The notes under the pieces: generated by a model
The model's database searches: none
What the model saw: the letters and a program-made list of their open reading frames with translations, nothing else
What the model was told of the DNA's origin: nothing
Shown: one piece after another, positions 1 to 5,400 of the stretch
Position numbering within the stretch: the first letter of the stretch is position 1
How the letters are laid out: each line of letters begins with the position of its first letter
Program-made: the position numbers and the translations under genes
Origin: Actinomycetota bacterium
GTDB lineage: Bacteria; Actinomycetota; Actinomycetes; Actinomycetales; Angustibacteraceae
DNA length: 6,377 nt
Assembly: GCA_014377795.1 (NCBI GenBank)
Contig: JACMOY010000260.1
Location: 1 to 6,377, forward strand
Direction of reading: 5' to 3'

Positions 1-17
1 GCCGCGATGCTGCTGGC

Positions 18-350
18 ATGGCCTACGACGTGCAGCTCGCGGGCCGGATCCGCGACCTCGTGGGAGGCGAGCCCGGTGTGGGCGAGAAGCAGATGATCGG
101 CGGACTGGCGGTCCTGGTCGTCGGCACCATGGCCGTCAGCGTCAGCGGCGAGGGCGGTCTGCTGGTGCGCATCGACCCGGCGCTGGACGAGTCCGATGAG
201 CGGGCGGCGCGGGCCCGCCCCTTTGAGATGGGCGGACGCCGGATGAGCGGTTGGCGCCACGTCGACGCCGAGGCGCTGGCCACCGACGAGGAGCTGCGGT
301 GGTGGGTCGATCGCGGCGTCGCGAGAGCGCGGTCGCTTCCACCCAGGTGA
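18..350 (+). CDS. TfoX/Sxy family protein (TfoX N-terminal domain only), 110 aa
   Basis: This small soluble protein matches the stand-alone TfoX N-terminal domain pattern common in actinobacteria. It starts with MAYD, has a GEPGVGEK segment at about residues 17-24, a hydrophobic GGLAVLVVGTMAV strand at 28-40, GLLVRIDP at 47-54, RPFEMGGRRMSGW at 67-79, a TDEEL stretch at 89-93, and ends in ARSLPPR. About 110 aa is the usual length for the single-domain form; the C-terminal TfoX domain of the gammaproteobacterial competence regulator is absent. There is no signal peptide or membrane segment. Its biochemical role in actinobacteria is unknown to me, and a competence role should not be assumed. 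The ATG at 18 is preferred because family members begin MAYD, although no clear Shine-Dalgarno is visible and the frame is open to the window edge. Slight departures from the usual motif are KQMIGGL where KRMFGGL is common, and VVGTMAV where VNGNMAV is common. A hairpin follows two bases after the stop. Confidence 0.85.
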   Translation: MAYDVQLAGRIRDLVGGEPGVGEKQMIGGLAVLVVGTMAVSVSGEGGLLVRIDPALDESDERAARARPFEMGGRRMSGWRHVDAEALATDEELRWWVDRGVARARSLPPR

Positions 351-374
351 GGGGCCGAAACCTCGTCGGCCACC
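351..374 (+). terminator. GC-rich hairpin just after the TfoX-like gene, candidate terminator
   Basis: GGCCGA (353-358) pairs with TCGGCC (366-371) around a 7-nt loop. The stem can extend by GG (351-352) with CC (373-374) past a bulged A372. It begins immediately after the TGA at 348-350. No T-tract follows, which is common for actinobacterial terminator-like hairpins but makes the call uncertain; it could instead be a 3' stabilising structure in a transcript continuing into the S66 gene. Confidence 0.4.
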
Positions 375-399
375 CCGCGACGCCGTGATCTGATGAGGC

Positions 400-1443
400 A
401 TGCAGATCGCAGCCCCGACGAAGGCACGTCCCGGCGACAAGGTGGCGGTGGTGTCGCCGTCGTTCGCGGCGCCCGGGGTCGCCCCGGCCGTGCACGAGCA
501 GGCGATGCGCCGGCTGGCCGACGTCACCGGCCTCGTGCCGGTCGAGTACCCCACGACCCGGCGGGTCGGCGCGTCCGCGAGGGGCCGTGCGGCCGACCTG
601 AACGCCGCTTTCGCCGACCCCGAGATCCGGGCGGTCCTTGCCACGATCGGCGGTGAGGACCAGATCACGGTCGTGCCGCACCTGGATGCCAACGCTGTCC
701 GCGCCGATCCCAAGCCCTACCTCGGGTACAGCGACAACACGAACATCCTCTCGTGGCTGTGGTCCAACGGGGTCGCCGGGTTCTACGGCGGGTCGACCCA
801 GGTGCAGCTCGGCCCTGGGCCGGGCCTGGACGCCTGCCACCGCGACGCGCTGCTGGCCGCCCTGCTGACCGGCGGACGGCTGGAGGTCACCGACCCGGGG
901 GAGTCCGAGGACGTCGGTCGGGAGTGGGCCGACCCCGCGGCCCTGACCGAGTACGGCGAGCGCGAGCCGACGCAGCCGTGGGCCTGGTCGGGCCCCGATC
1001 GCAGCGTCACCGGGCGCACCTGGGGTGGCTGCATCGAGGTGGTGCAGTGGATCCTGACGGCGGGACGGTTCGCCACCGACCCGGCCGTCCTGGCCGGGGG
1101 CGTGCTGCTGCTGGAGACGAGCGAGGACCTCATCCCCGCGCAGGAGTTCGGCTGGATCCTGCGCTCGCTCGGTGAGCGGGGGATGCTGGAGGCAGTCGAC
1201 GCGGTGCTCGTCGCCCGCCCGCCGGCGTCCGACCTCGAGCGCCGTCGGGACGCCGTGGAACGAGCGGCCCACCGCGACGCCCAGCGCGACACTGCGCTGG
1301 CGGTGCTGGGTCGTTACAACCCCGACGCGGTCGTGTGCATCGGCGTCCCGTTCGGCCACACGCGGCCGCAGTGGATCCTGCCGTACGGCGGCCAGGTCAC
1401 CGTTGACGGTGCGCTGCAACGGGTCTGGGCGGACTACGACTGA
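400..1443 (+). CDS. S66 family serine peptidase (LD-carboxypeptidase / MccF-like), 347 aa
   Basis: Peptidase family S66 includes LD-carboxypeptidases, which trim the terminal D-Ala from murein tetrapeptides, and MccF, which detoxifies microcin C-type peptidyl-nucleotides. All three catalytic residues expected for the family are visible. The nucleophile Ser111 lies in GYSDNT (109-114), after the PYLGYSD approach. The acid Glu239 lies in LLLETSED (236-243). The histidine His320 lies in PFGHTRPQWILPYG (317-330). The N-terminal half starts with GDKVAVVSPS (12-21) and has ATIGGEDQ (81-88). The hinge segment WGGCIEVV (208-215) and the FYGG motif (128-131) are characteristic. Length of about 347 aa is nearer the MccF-like branch than the shorter classical LdcA enzymes, so I favour MccF-like, but substrate cannot be assigned. 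There is no signal peptide, consistent with cytoplasmic action. The ATG at 400 is the first start after an in-frame stop at 394-396, and the conserved region begins 11 residues later; only a poorly spaced GAGG precedes it. The gene converges with the serine hydrolase, 6 bp away. Confidence 0.9.
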   Translation: MQIAAPTKARPGDKVAVVSPSFAAPGVAPAVHEQAMRRLADVTGLVPVEYPTTRRVGASARGRAADLNAAFADPEIRAVLATIGGEDQITVVPHLDANAVRADPKPYLGYSDNTNILSWLWSNGVAGFYGGSTQVQLGPGPGLDACHRDALLAALLTGGRLEVTDPGESEDVGREWADPAALTEYGEREPTQPWAWSGPDRSVTGRTWGGCIEVVQWILTAGRFATDPAVLAGGVLLLETSEDLIPAQEFGWILRSLGERGMLEAVDAVLVARPPASDLERRRDAVERAAHRDAQRDTALAVLGRYNPDAVVCIGVPFGHTRPQWILPYGGQVTVDGALQRVWADYD

Positions 1444-1449
1444 CCGAGA

Positions 1450-2817
1450 TCAGGTCGTGCGGGGCCGCCAGCCGTCCGGGTCGGTGCCCCCGGGCACCGG
1501 TGCCGCGGGGTCGTACGGCGTGCGGGTGAAGACGAACGTGCCGACGTCCAGGGCGACGACCTGCCCGTCCACCTCGACCGGCTGCAGCCGCTCGCCGTGG
1601 TGGTACCCGTCCAGCCCGACCCAGGTCGCCCCGTCGCGTCGAAAGCGCGCGGCCCGACCGCCGTCCAGCAGCGGGATCATCGAGAGGACGCCATCGGCCC
1701 GCAGCCGCAGCCCGAACGAGGACGTGCCCCAGTACCACGTGCCGACCAGGCGCAGCGCGTCGTCGTCGGCAGCCAGTGGCACCCACGGGTCGACCACGCG
1801 GGGCTCGTGCTGCCGGACGGTCTCGAGCATCCGCTGCGCCAGCGCGCCGTCCAACCCGGTGGTGGCGTTGGCCAGGGCGACCGCGCCGACCCCCTGCTCG
1901 ACGTCGACGGTGATCCCCGCGAGGAACCCGGGCATCGACCCGCCGTGCCCGACGTAGGTGCGGCCGCCCGAGCGCGAGATCTGCAGCCCCAGCCCGTACG
2001 CCGACCAGCCGGTCGCGTCGGGGTCGACGCCCGCGGGCTCGCGCATCTCCTCCAGCGAGGCCGTCGACAGCACGTCCCCGGTGTCGCCCAGCAGGAACGC
2101 GGCGAACCGGCCCAGGTCGGTGAGGGTGGCCCACAGCTGGCCGGCCGGGGCCATCGCGACGGCGTCGTGCTCGGGCTCGGGCTGCAGGACGTCGGCCCAG
2201 GGGTGCACGGCCCAACCGCAGGCCGCCCGACCATCGGGCCGGGTGGTGGTGCGGCGCATGCCCAGCGGCAGTAGCACCTCGTCCCGGACGACGTCGGCCC
2301 AGGACCGTCCGCGAAGACGGGCCACGACCTCACCGACCGCCCCGAAACCCAGGTTGGAGTAGTGGAACCGGCGCCCGGCGCCGTGCAGCAGGTCGCTGTC
2401 GCGGTCGAACCGGGCCGCCAGCTCGGGCCAGGTCAGCCCCGGCGTCCGCTCCCACCACAGCCCCGGGCTCTCGGCTCGCAGCCCGGCGTCGTGGGCGAGC
2501 AGCTGGCCCAGCGTGCGGTCACCGAACGGCGTCCCCGGCAGGTGCCGCTCGAGCGGGTCGTCCAGGTCGCACAACCCCTCGTCGCGCAGCCGCAGCAGGG
2601 CGACGGTGGTGACCGTCTTGGTGATCGACCCGATCCGGTACTGGACGTCGGCGCCGGGCTCGACGCCGTCGACGCAGCCCCGACCGGCCGACCACGCCAG
2701 GGCCCCGTCCCGGACGACGCCCGCCACCAGGCTGGGCAGCCGCCCGCGACGCTGTACGTCGGCGACGTCCGCGAGCAGCAGGCGGGCGGTGGCGGGGGCG
2801 AGCTGATCGGCGGTCAC
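1450..2817 (-). CDS. Serine hydrolase, class C beta-lactamase / penicillin-binding-protein-like family, 455 aa
   Basis: This protein carries the three active-site motifs of the class C beta-lactamase-like (PF00144-type) serine hydrolases. The SxxK motif is Ser64-Ile-Thr-Lys67 in YRIGSITKT; the YxN motif is Tyr153-Ser-Asn155 in FHYSNLGFG; the third-motif equivalent is His291-Gly-Gly293 in VGHGGSMPGF. Other family landmarks are LLAHDAGL (106-113), PLGMRRT (184-190) and YGLGLQI (274-280). Beyond about residue 345 there is an extra C-terminal region (LVGTWYWG, then alternating strands to about 432). It resembles the beta-rich lipocalin-like tail often attached to these esterase/peptidase-type enzymes. 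No N-terminal signal peptide or lipobox is visible, so it is probably cytoplasmic; that argues against a true secreted beta-lactamase. It is likely an esterase, amidase or D-amino-acid peptidase of unknown substrate. The start is a GTG at 2815-2817 without a good Shine-Dalgarno. It lies 46 nt downstream of the SDR stop and may be cotranscribed with it. Confidence 0.9.
   Translation of the reverse strand: MTADQLAPATARLLLADVADVQRRGRLPSLVAGVVRDGALAWSAGRGCVDGVEPGADVQYRIGSITKTVTTVALLRLRDEGLCDLDDPLERHLPGTPFGDRTLGQLLAHDAGLRAESPGLWWERTPGLTWPELAARFDRDSDLLHGAGRRFHYSNLGFGAVGEVVARLRGRSWADVVRDEVLLPLGMRRTTTRPDGRAACGWAVHPWADVLQPEPEHDAVAMAPAGQLWATLTDLGRFAAFLLGDTGDVLSTASLEEMREPAGVDPDATGWSAYGLGLQISRSGGRTYVGHGGSMPGFLAGITVDVEQGVGAVALANATTGLDGALAQRMLETVRQHEPRVVDPWVPLAADDDALRLVGTWYWGTSSFGLRLRADGVLSMIPLLDGGRAARFRRDGATWVGLDGYHHGERLQPVEVDGQVVALDVGTFVFTRTPYDPAAPVPGGTDPDGWRPRTT
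1482..1499 (+). terminator. Perfect inverted repeat inside the 3' end of the convergent hydrolase gene, possible terminator for the S66 transcript
   Basis: CGGTGCCC (1482-1489) and GGGCACCG (1492-1499) are perfect complements separated by two bases, giving a realistic stem of 7 bp with a 4-nt loop. It sits about 40 nt past the S66 stop codon. A second, overlapping 12-bp palindrome, GGCACCGGTGCC (1493-1504), offers alternative pairing. No T-tract follows. The repeat also encodes Pro-Val-Pro-Gly-Gly near the hydrolase C-terminus, so it could be a coding coincidence in GC-rich DNA. The two convergent genes have no non-coding space for a terminator, which makes this the nearest candidate. Confidence 0.3.
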
Positions 2818-2863
2818 GGCGCGGACGATACCGCCCGCTGCGAGGGCCAGGTGAGAGCCCGGC

Positions 2864-3604
2864 TCAGCTGCCCTGGCCCATGCTCCACAGCTGCCACTGG
2901 GTCGTGCGCAACCGGCGCGGCTGCTGCAGCACGGTGACGACGGCGTGCGCGACGTCCTCGGGCAGCAGGTACTCGTCCAGCTCCGGGTCGCCCTCGGTGC
3001 GGCCGGCGCCGATCGCGAACTCGGTCTTGACCCCGGCGGGGCAGATCGCCGTCACCCGGATGCCCTCGGTGCGCACCTCGCGGTCGGGCGCACCGGCCAG
3101 ACCCACCTGCGCGAACTTGGTGGCGGCGTAGACCGCCTCGTCCGCGCCGCCGCGCAGACCAGCCACCGAGCTGACGACGACGACGTCGCCACCGGCGCCG
3201 GGGTCGCGACGGAACTGCGCCACGGCGGCGCGCACGGCCCACACCGTGCCCTCGAAGTTGGTGCGCATCATGACCTGCAGCTGCTCGTCGCTCGTGTCGA
3301 GGATGCCGCCGTAGATGCCGATGCCGGCGTTGGCGACCATGCTGTCGAGCCGACCGAAGCTGTCGACCGCGGCGCTCACCAGGTCGGTCGCGCTGGCGGG
3401 GTCCTGGACGTCGCCGACCACCACCTGCACGCGGTCCGCGCCGAACTCCTGCGCCAGGGCGTCCAGCCGCTCGCGCCGTCGTGCCTGAACCACGACCTTG
3501 GCGCCCGCCTCGAGCAGCAACCGGGCGCTGGCCGCGCCGATGCCGGTGCTGGCTCCGGTGATGGCGATGACGGTGTCGGTGATGTCGCGGGACGGTGCAG
3601 GCAC
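2864..3604 (-). CDS. Short-chain dehydrogenase/reductase (SDR) family oxidoreductase, 246 aa
   Basis: This is a classical SDR with an NAD(P)-binding Rossmann fold. Numbered from the preferred start, it shows the cofactor-binding TGASTGIG (16-23), an Asp65 in GDVQD for adenine contact, NAG at 92-94, Asn116 in RTNFEG, and the catalytic Ser146 (SSVAG), Tyr159 and Lys163 (YAATK). The ICPAGVKTEF segment (187-196) follows beta6. Two arginines after beta2 (QARRRERLD, about 40-48) suggest NADP(H) preference. The tail TTQWQLWSMGQ is of a kind seen in the common actinobacterial SDRs with uncharacterised substrates. I prefer the GTG at 3602-3604 because GGAG (complement of 3611-3614) lies 6 nt upstream. 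A longer frame from the GTG at 3632-3634 would add 10 residues but has no Shine-Dalgarno. The length matches the 240-260 aa norm. It is followed by the serine hydrolase on the same strand. Substrate is unknown. Confidence 0.9.
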   Translation of the reverse strand: MPAPSRDITDTVIAITGASTGIGAASARLLLEAGAKVVVQARRRERLDALAQEFGADRVQVVVGDVQDPASATDLVSAAVDSFGRLDSMVANAGIGIYGGILDTSDEQLQVMMRTNFEGTVWAVRAAVAQFRRDPGAGGDVVVVSSVAGLRGGADEAVYAATKFAQVGLAGAPDREVRTEGIRVTAICPAGVKTEFAIGAGRTEGDPELDEYLLPEDVAHAVVTVLQQPRRLRTTQWQLWSMGQGS

Positions 3605-3665
3605 GGGGATCTCCAGTCGTGGGGGGCGGACCACGACCGGGCCGCCGGCGGTGAAGTCTGCCAGA

Positions 3666-3684
3666 GCGGCCCCCGGTGGGCCGC
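3666..3684 (-). terminator. Hairpin after the methyltransferase gene, candidate terminator
   Basis: GCGGCCC (3666-3672) and GGGCCGC (3678-3684) form a perfect 7-bp stem with a 5-nt loop, 11 nt past the methyltransferase stop on the minus strand. An alternative stem CCCCGG (3671-3676) with CCGGGG (3684-3689) competes with it. Downstream on the minus strand there is no strong T-run (TCTGGCAGACTT). It would separate the methyltransferase transcript from the SDR gene, but read-through cannot be excluded. Confidence 0.4.
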
Positions 3685-3695
3685 CGGGGACGCCG

Positions 3696-4898
3696 TCAGG
3701 CGGGACGCACGACCAGGACGCTCGCCCGTCCGGCGACCCGGGTCAGCACGATGGTGGCCTCGGCGTCACCGGTGAGACGCAGCTGACGCCGCAGCGCATC
3801 GGGGTCGACGGCGCTGCCGCGCTTCTTGATGGTCAGCCGGCCGACGCCGCGGTCGCGCAGGTGGGTGCGCAGCGTCTTGAGGTGGAACGGCATGACCTCA
3901 TCGACCACGTAGGAGTGCAGGTACGGCGAGCCCACCGGTGCGTCGGTGGACAGGTAGGCGATGGTCGGGTCGATCAGCCGGCCACCGACGGACGCCGCCA
4001 CGTCGGCTACCAGCCCGGCCCGGATGACCGCCCCGTCGGGCTCGTGCAGGAACGCGCCGACCGGCGCCACCTCGGCCCGCGCGAGCCCGGGGTCGCCGGC
4101 CAGGTCGTGTGCGGTGCCGACGCCGTCCAGCAGCAGCGCGCTGCGGGCCACGCCCTCGCGGGCCAGTGAGCCCGACCACAGCGCGCACTCGACCACGTCG
4201 CCGCCGACCGACACCCACTGGGCCTCGACGCCCTCGGGCAGCAGGTGGTGGGCGATGCCCGGGGCGAGCTTGGCGCCGGTCGCGGGCACCCGCCGCATCA
4301 CGTCCAGCACGAACGAGTAGGGCGGCGAGAACGCCTCGGGGTCGAAGGTGCGCCGTGAGCTGCCGGCCGCACCGGTGCGGCGAGCGGGGTCCAGCCACAC
4401 CCCGTCACCGGGCGCGAGCTCGGCGGCCAGGTCCAGCTCGGTGACGTCGGCGCAGCGCACCACCGCGTCCGGCCAGTGCCGCAGGTTGACCGCGGCCAGC
4501 GCGGCGGTCAGCTCATCGGCGTCCACGGCGAGCACCTCGCGGTCCAGGCCCGCGAGGGCCATCGCGTCCGAGCCCAGGCCGCACCCGAGGTCGGCGACCC
4601 GCCCGCAACCGGCGCCGACGTACCGGCGGGCGTGGTGCGCCGCGACCGCGAGCCGGGTGGCCTGCTCGAGCCCGTCGGCGGTGAAGAGCATGGCGTCGGC
4701 GAACGGCCCGAGCTTGGCTCGGGCACGAAGGCGCAGCCGGGACTGGGTCAGGGCGGCGGCGACCAGCGCGGGGTCGTGGCCCTGGCCGCGCAGGCGCTCG
4801 CCGAGGGCCATCGCCGAACCCTCGTCGTAGGTGGGAAGGGACTCGAGCACGGCCCACCCGTCCGGGGTCAGCAGCGATCGCATCCCAGCCAGGTCCAC
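3696..4898 (-). CDS. Class I SAM-dependent methyltransferase with C-terminal THUMP-like domain, 400 aa
   Basis: Numbered from the preferred start, an alpha-helical N-terminal region (about 1-95, with LLTPDGWAVL and ARAKLGPFADAMLFT) precedes a Rossmann methyltransferase fold. The SAM-binding motif I is VADLGCGLGSD (101-111), with the acidic ribose-binding residue in VDAD (125-128). The motif IV equivalent is WLDPARR (168-174). From about residue 330 a conserved basic module follows (VVDEVMPFHLKTLRTHLRD, then LTIKKRG at about 355-361). This is the hallmark of the THUMP-like C-terminal domain, which hints at RNA binding. The DPARR motif and C-terminal module suggest nucleic-acid rather than small-molecule methylation, but the substrate is not established. 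The GTG at 4896-4898 is preferred because GAGGA (complement of 4906-4910) lies 7 nt upstream. The ATG five codons later (4881-4883) is an alternative. The frame stays open to 4994, but that extension crosses a CIRCE operator and is unlikely to be translated. The gene is divergent from groES and shares its control region. Confidence 0.88.
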   Translation of the reverse strand: MDLAGMRSLLTPDGWAVLESLPTYDEGSAMALGERLRGQGHDPALVAAALTQSRLRLRARAKLGPFADAMLFTADGLEQATRLAVAAHHARRYVGAGCGRVADLGCGLGSDAMALAGLDREVLAVDADELTAALAAVNLRHWPDAVVRCADVTELDLAAELAPGDGVWLDPARRTGAAGSSRRTFDPEAFSPPYSFVLDVMRRVPATGAKLAPGIAHHLLPEGVEAQWVSVGGDVVECALWSGSLAREGVARSALLLDGVGTAHDLAGDPGLARAEVAPVGAFLHEPDGAVIRAGLVADVAASVGGRLIDPTIAYLSTDAPVGSPYLHSYVVDEVMPFHLKTLRTHLRDRGVGRLTIKKRGSAVDPDALRRQLRLTGDAEATIVLTRVAGRASVLVVRPA

Positions 4899-4934
4899 CG
4901 GGCGATCCTCGCACGCAGCCCGCCGCAGATGGTG

Positions 4935-4961
4935 CTGGCACTCAGGTTGACCGAGTGCTAA
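4935..4961 (+). promoter_or_regulatory. CIRCE operator 1 (HrcA binding site)
   Basis: CTGGCACTC (4935-4943), a 9-nt spacer (4944-4952) and GAGTGCTAA (4953-4961) match the CIRCE consensus TTAGCACTC-N9-GAGTGCTAA. The right half is perfect and the left half differs at two positions. CIRCE is the operator of the heat-shock repressor HrcA, so hrcA is expected elsewhere in the genome. The -35 hexamer lies in the spacer, so HrcA binding here should block RNA polymerase directly. Confidence 0.93.
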
Positions 4962-4976
4962 CCCAGCGCCTAGATT
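4947..4976 (+). promoter_or_regulatory. Housekeeping sigma (HrdB/SigA-type) promoter of groES-groEL
   Basis: TTGACC (4947-4952) as the -35 and TAGATT (4971-4976) as the -10 are separated by 18 nt, close to the sigma70-family consensus. The predicted start of transcription is near 4983, giving a leader of about 120 nt before the groES GTG. The -35 lies inside CIRCE 1 and the predicted start lies at the left edge of CIRCE 2, the expected arrangement for a repressed heat-shock promoter. Confidence 0.7.
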
Positions 4977-4981
4977 CTGTG

Positions 4982-5008
4982 TTGGCACTCTCACCCCGAG
5001 TGTGCCAG
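4982..5008 (+). promoter_or_regulatory. CIRCE operator 2, imperfect
   Basis: TTGGCACTC (4982-4990) and GTGTGCCAG (5000-5008), separated by 9 nt, form a second CIRCE-like inverted repeat. The left half is one base from consensus. The right half matches 7 of 9 positions of the left half's complement, with a T where A is expected at its second base. Paired CIRCE elements ahead of groES are known in actinobacteria. This copy would sit over the predicted transcription start. Confidence 0.8.
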
Positions 5009-5010
5009 TC

Positions 5011-5055
5011 GTGAGCTCAGCACCGACCCCCGCGACGGCGGTGCGAAGGTCTCAC
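5011..5055 (+). other. Stem-loop in the groES 5' leader
   Basis: GTGAG (5011-5015) pairs with CTCAC (5051-5055) and, inside it, GCACCG (5020-5025) pairs with CGGTGC (5039-5044), separated by an internal loop. The element lies in the untranslated leader between CIRCE 2 and the ribosome binding site. It may stabilise the mRNA or form part of a folded leader with the hairpin at 5078-5098. Function is inferred only from base pairing. Confidence 0.4.
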
Positions 5056-5077
5056 GCCAATGACAGGTTCCAGTCTC

Positions 5078-5098
5078 GACATTCCCGAAGGGGAGGTC
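5078..5098 (+). promoter_or_regulatory. Hairpin that masks the groES Shine-Dalgarno, candidate RNA thermometer
   Basis: The groES ribosome binding site GGGAGG (5091-5096) lies 7 nt before the GTG start. It can pair with upstream bases: UUCCC (5082-5086) with GGGAG (5091-5095) around a GAAG tetraloop, continued past a bulged A5081 by GAC (5078-5080) with GUC (5096-5098). The resulting 8-bp stem contains a U-G pair and a bulge, and it hides the whole Shine-Dalgarno. Short imperfect stems over the ribosome binding site are the design of heat-responsive RNA thermometers, which are known ahead of heat-shock genes in other bacteria. Temperature response here is inference. Confidence 0.45.
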
Positions 5099-5103
5099 AC
5101 GAA

Positions 5104-5400
5104 GTGTCGGTCAACATCAAGCCGCTCGAGGACCGGATCGTCGTCAAGGCCCTTGAGGCCGAGCAGACGACGGCCTCAGGTCTGGTCATCCCGGACAACG
5201 CGAAGGAGAAGCCCCAGGAGGGCGAGGTCCTCGCGATCGGTCCCGGCCGAGTCGACGACAACGGCGTGCGGGTTCCGCTCGACGTCCAGGTCGGCGACAA
5301 GGTCATCTACAGCAAGTACGGCGGCACCGAGGTGAAGTACAGCGGCGAGGAGTTCCTCATCCTCTCCGCTCGCGACGTCCTCGCCGTCGTCGTCAAGTAG
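5104..5400 (+). CDS. groES: Co-chaperonin GroES (Hsp10), 98 aa
   Basis: GroES forms the heptameric lid of the GroEL chamber and acts in the cytoplasm in ATP-driven protein folding. The sequence is almost textbook actinobacterial Hsp10. It opens [15 protein letters not shown] (1-15), then has the mobile loop [21 protein letters not shown] (20-40) with the GroEL-contacting Leu27-Val28-Ile29. It continues with LAIGPGR (43-49), [16 protein letters not shown] (64-79) and the C-terminal [12 protein letters not shown] (85-96). The 98-aa length is normal. The GTG at 5104 is chosen because GGGAGG sits 7 nt upstream and family members begin at this point. The frame is open back to a GTG at 5002, but those 34 extra codons lie in the leader and operator region and are not homologous to GroES. 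Transcription is from the CIRCE-flanked promoter, together with groEL. Confidence 0.97.
   Translation: MSVNIKPLEDRIVVKALEAEQTTASGLVIPDNAKEKPQEGEVLAIGPGRVDDNGVRVPLDVQVGDKVIYSKYGGTEVKYSGEEFLILSARDVLAVVVK

Noticed and set aside
142..1419. Long 425-codon open frame on the minus strand opposite the TfoX-like and S66 genes
   Set aside because: Its composition is Arg/Gly/Pro/Asp-rich with no recognisable motif. It spans two genes with clear conserved motifs on the plus strand. Long antisense frames are expected in DNA this GC-rich.
1397..2215. 272-codon minus-strand frame overlapping the serine hydrolase in another phase
   Set aside because: Arg/Ala-rich low-complexity translation; the other minus-strand frame has complete SxxK, YxN and HGG motifs.
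1450..2817. Reading the serine hydrolase as a secreted AmpC beta-lactamase resistance gene
   Set aside because: No signal peptide, and the third motif is HGG in a family dominated by esterases and peptidases with a C-terminal beta-rich extension; resistance function is not supported.
2851..2866. Small inverted repeat GAGCC/GGCTC at the SDR stop codon
   Set aside because: 5-bp arms with a single-base loop and no T-tract; not convincing as a terminator.
2945..3775. 276-codon plus-strand frame opposite the SDR gene
   Set aside because: No domain motif and biased composition; it is a shadow of the SDR frame, which has all SDR catalytic residues.
5002..5103. N-terminal extension of groES to a GTG at 5002
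   Set aside because: The extra 34 codons lie over CIRCE 2 and the leader, have no GroES homology, and lack the ribosome binding site found before the GTG at 5104.
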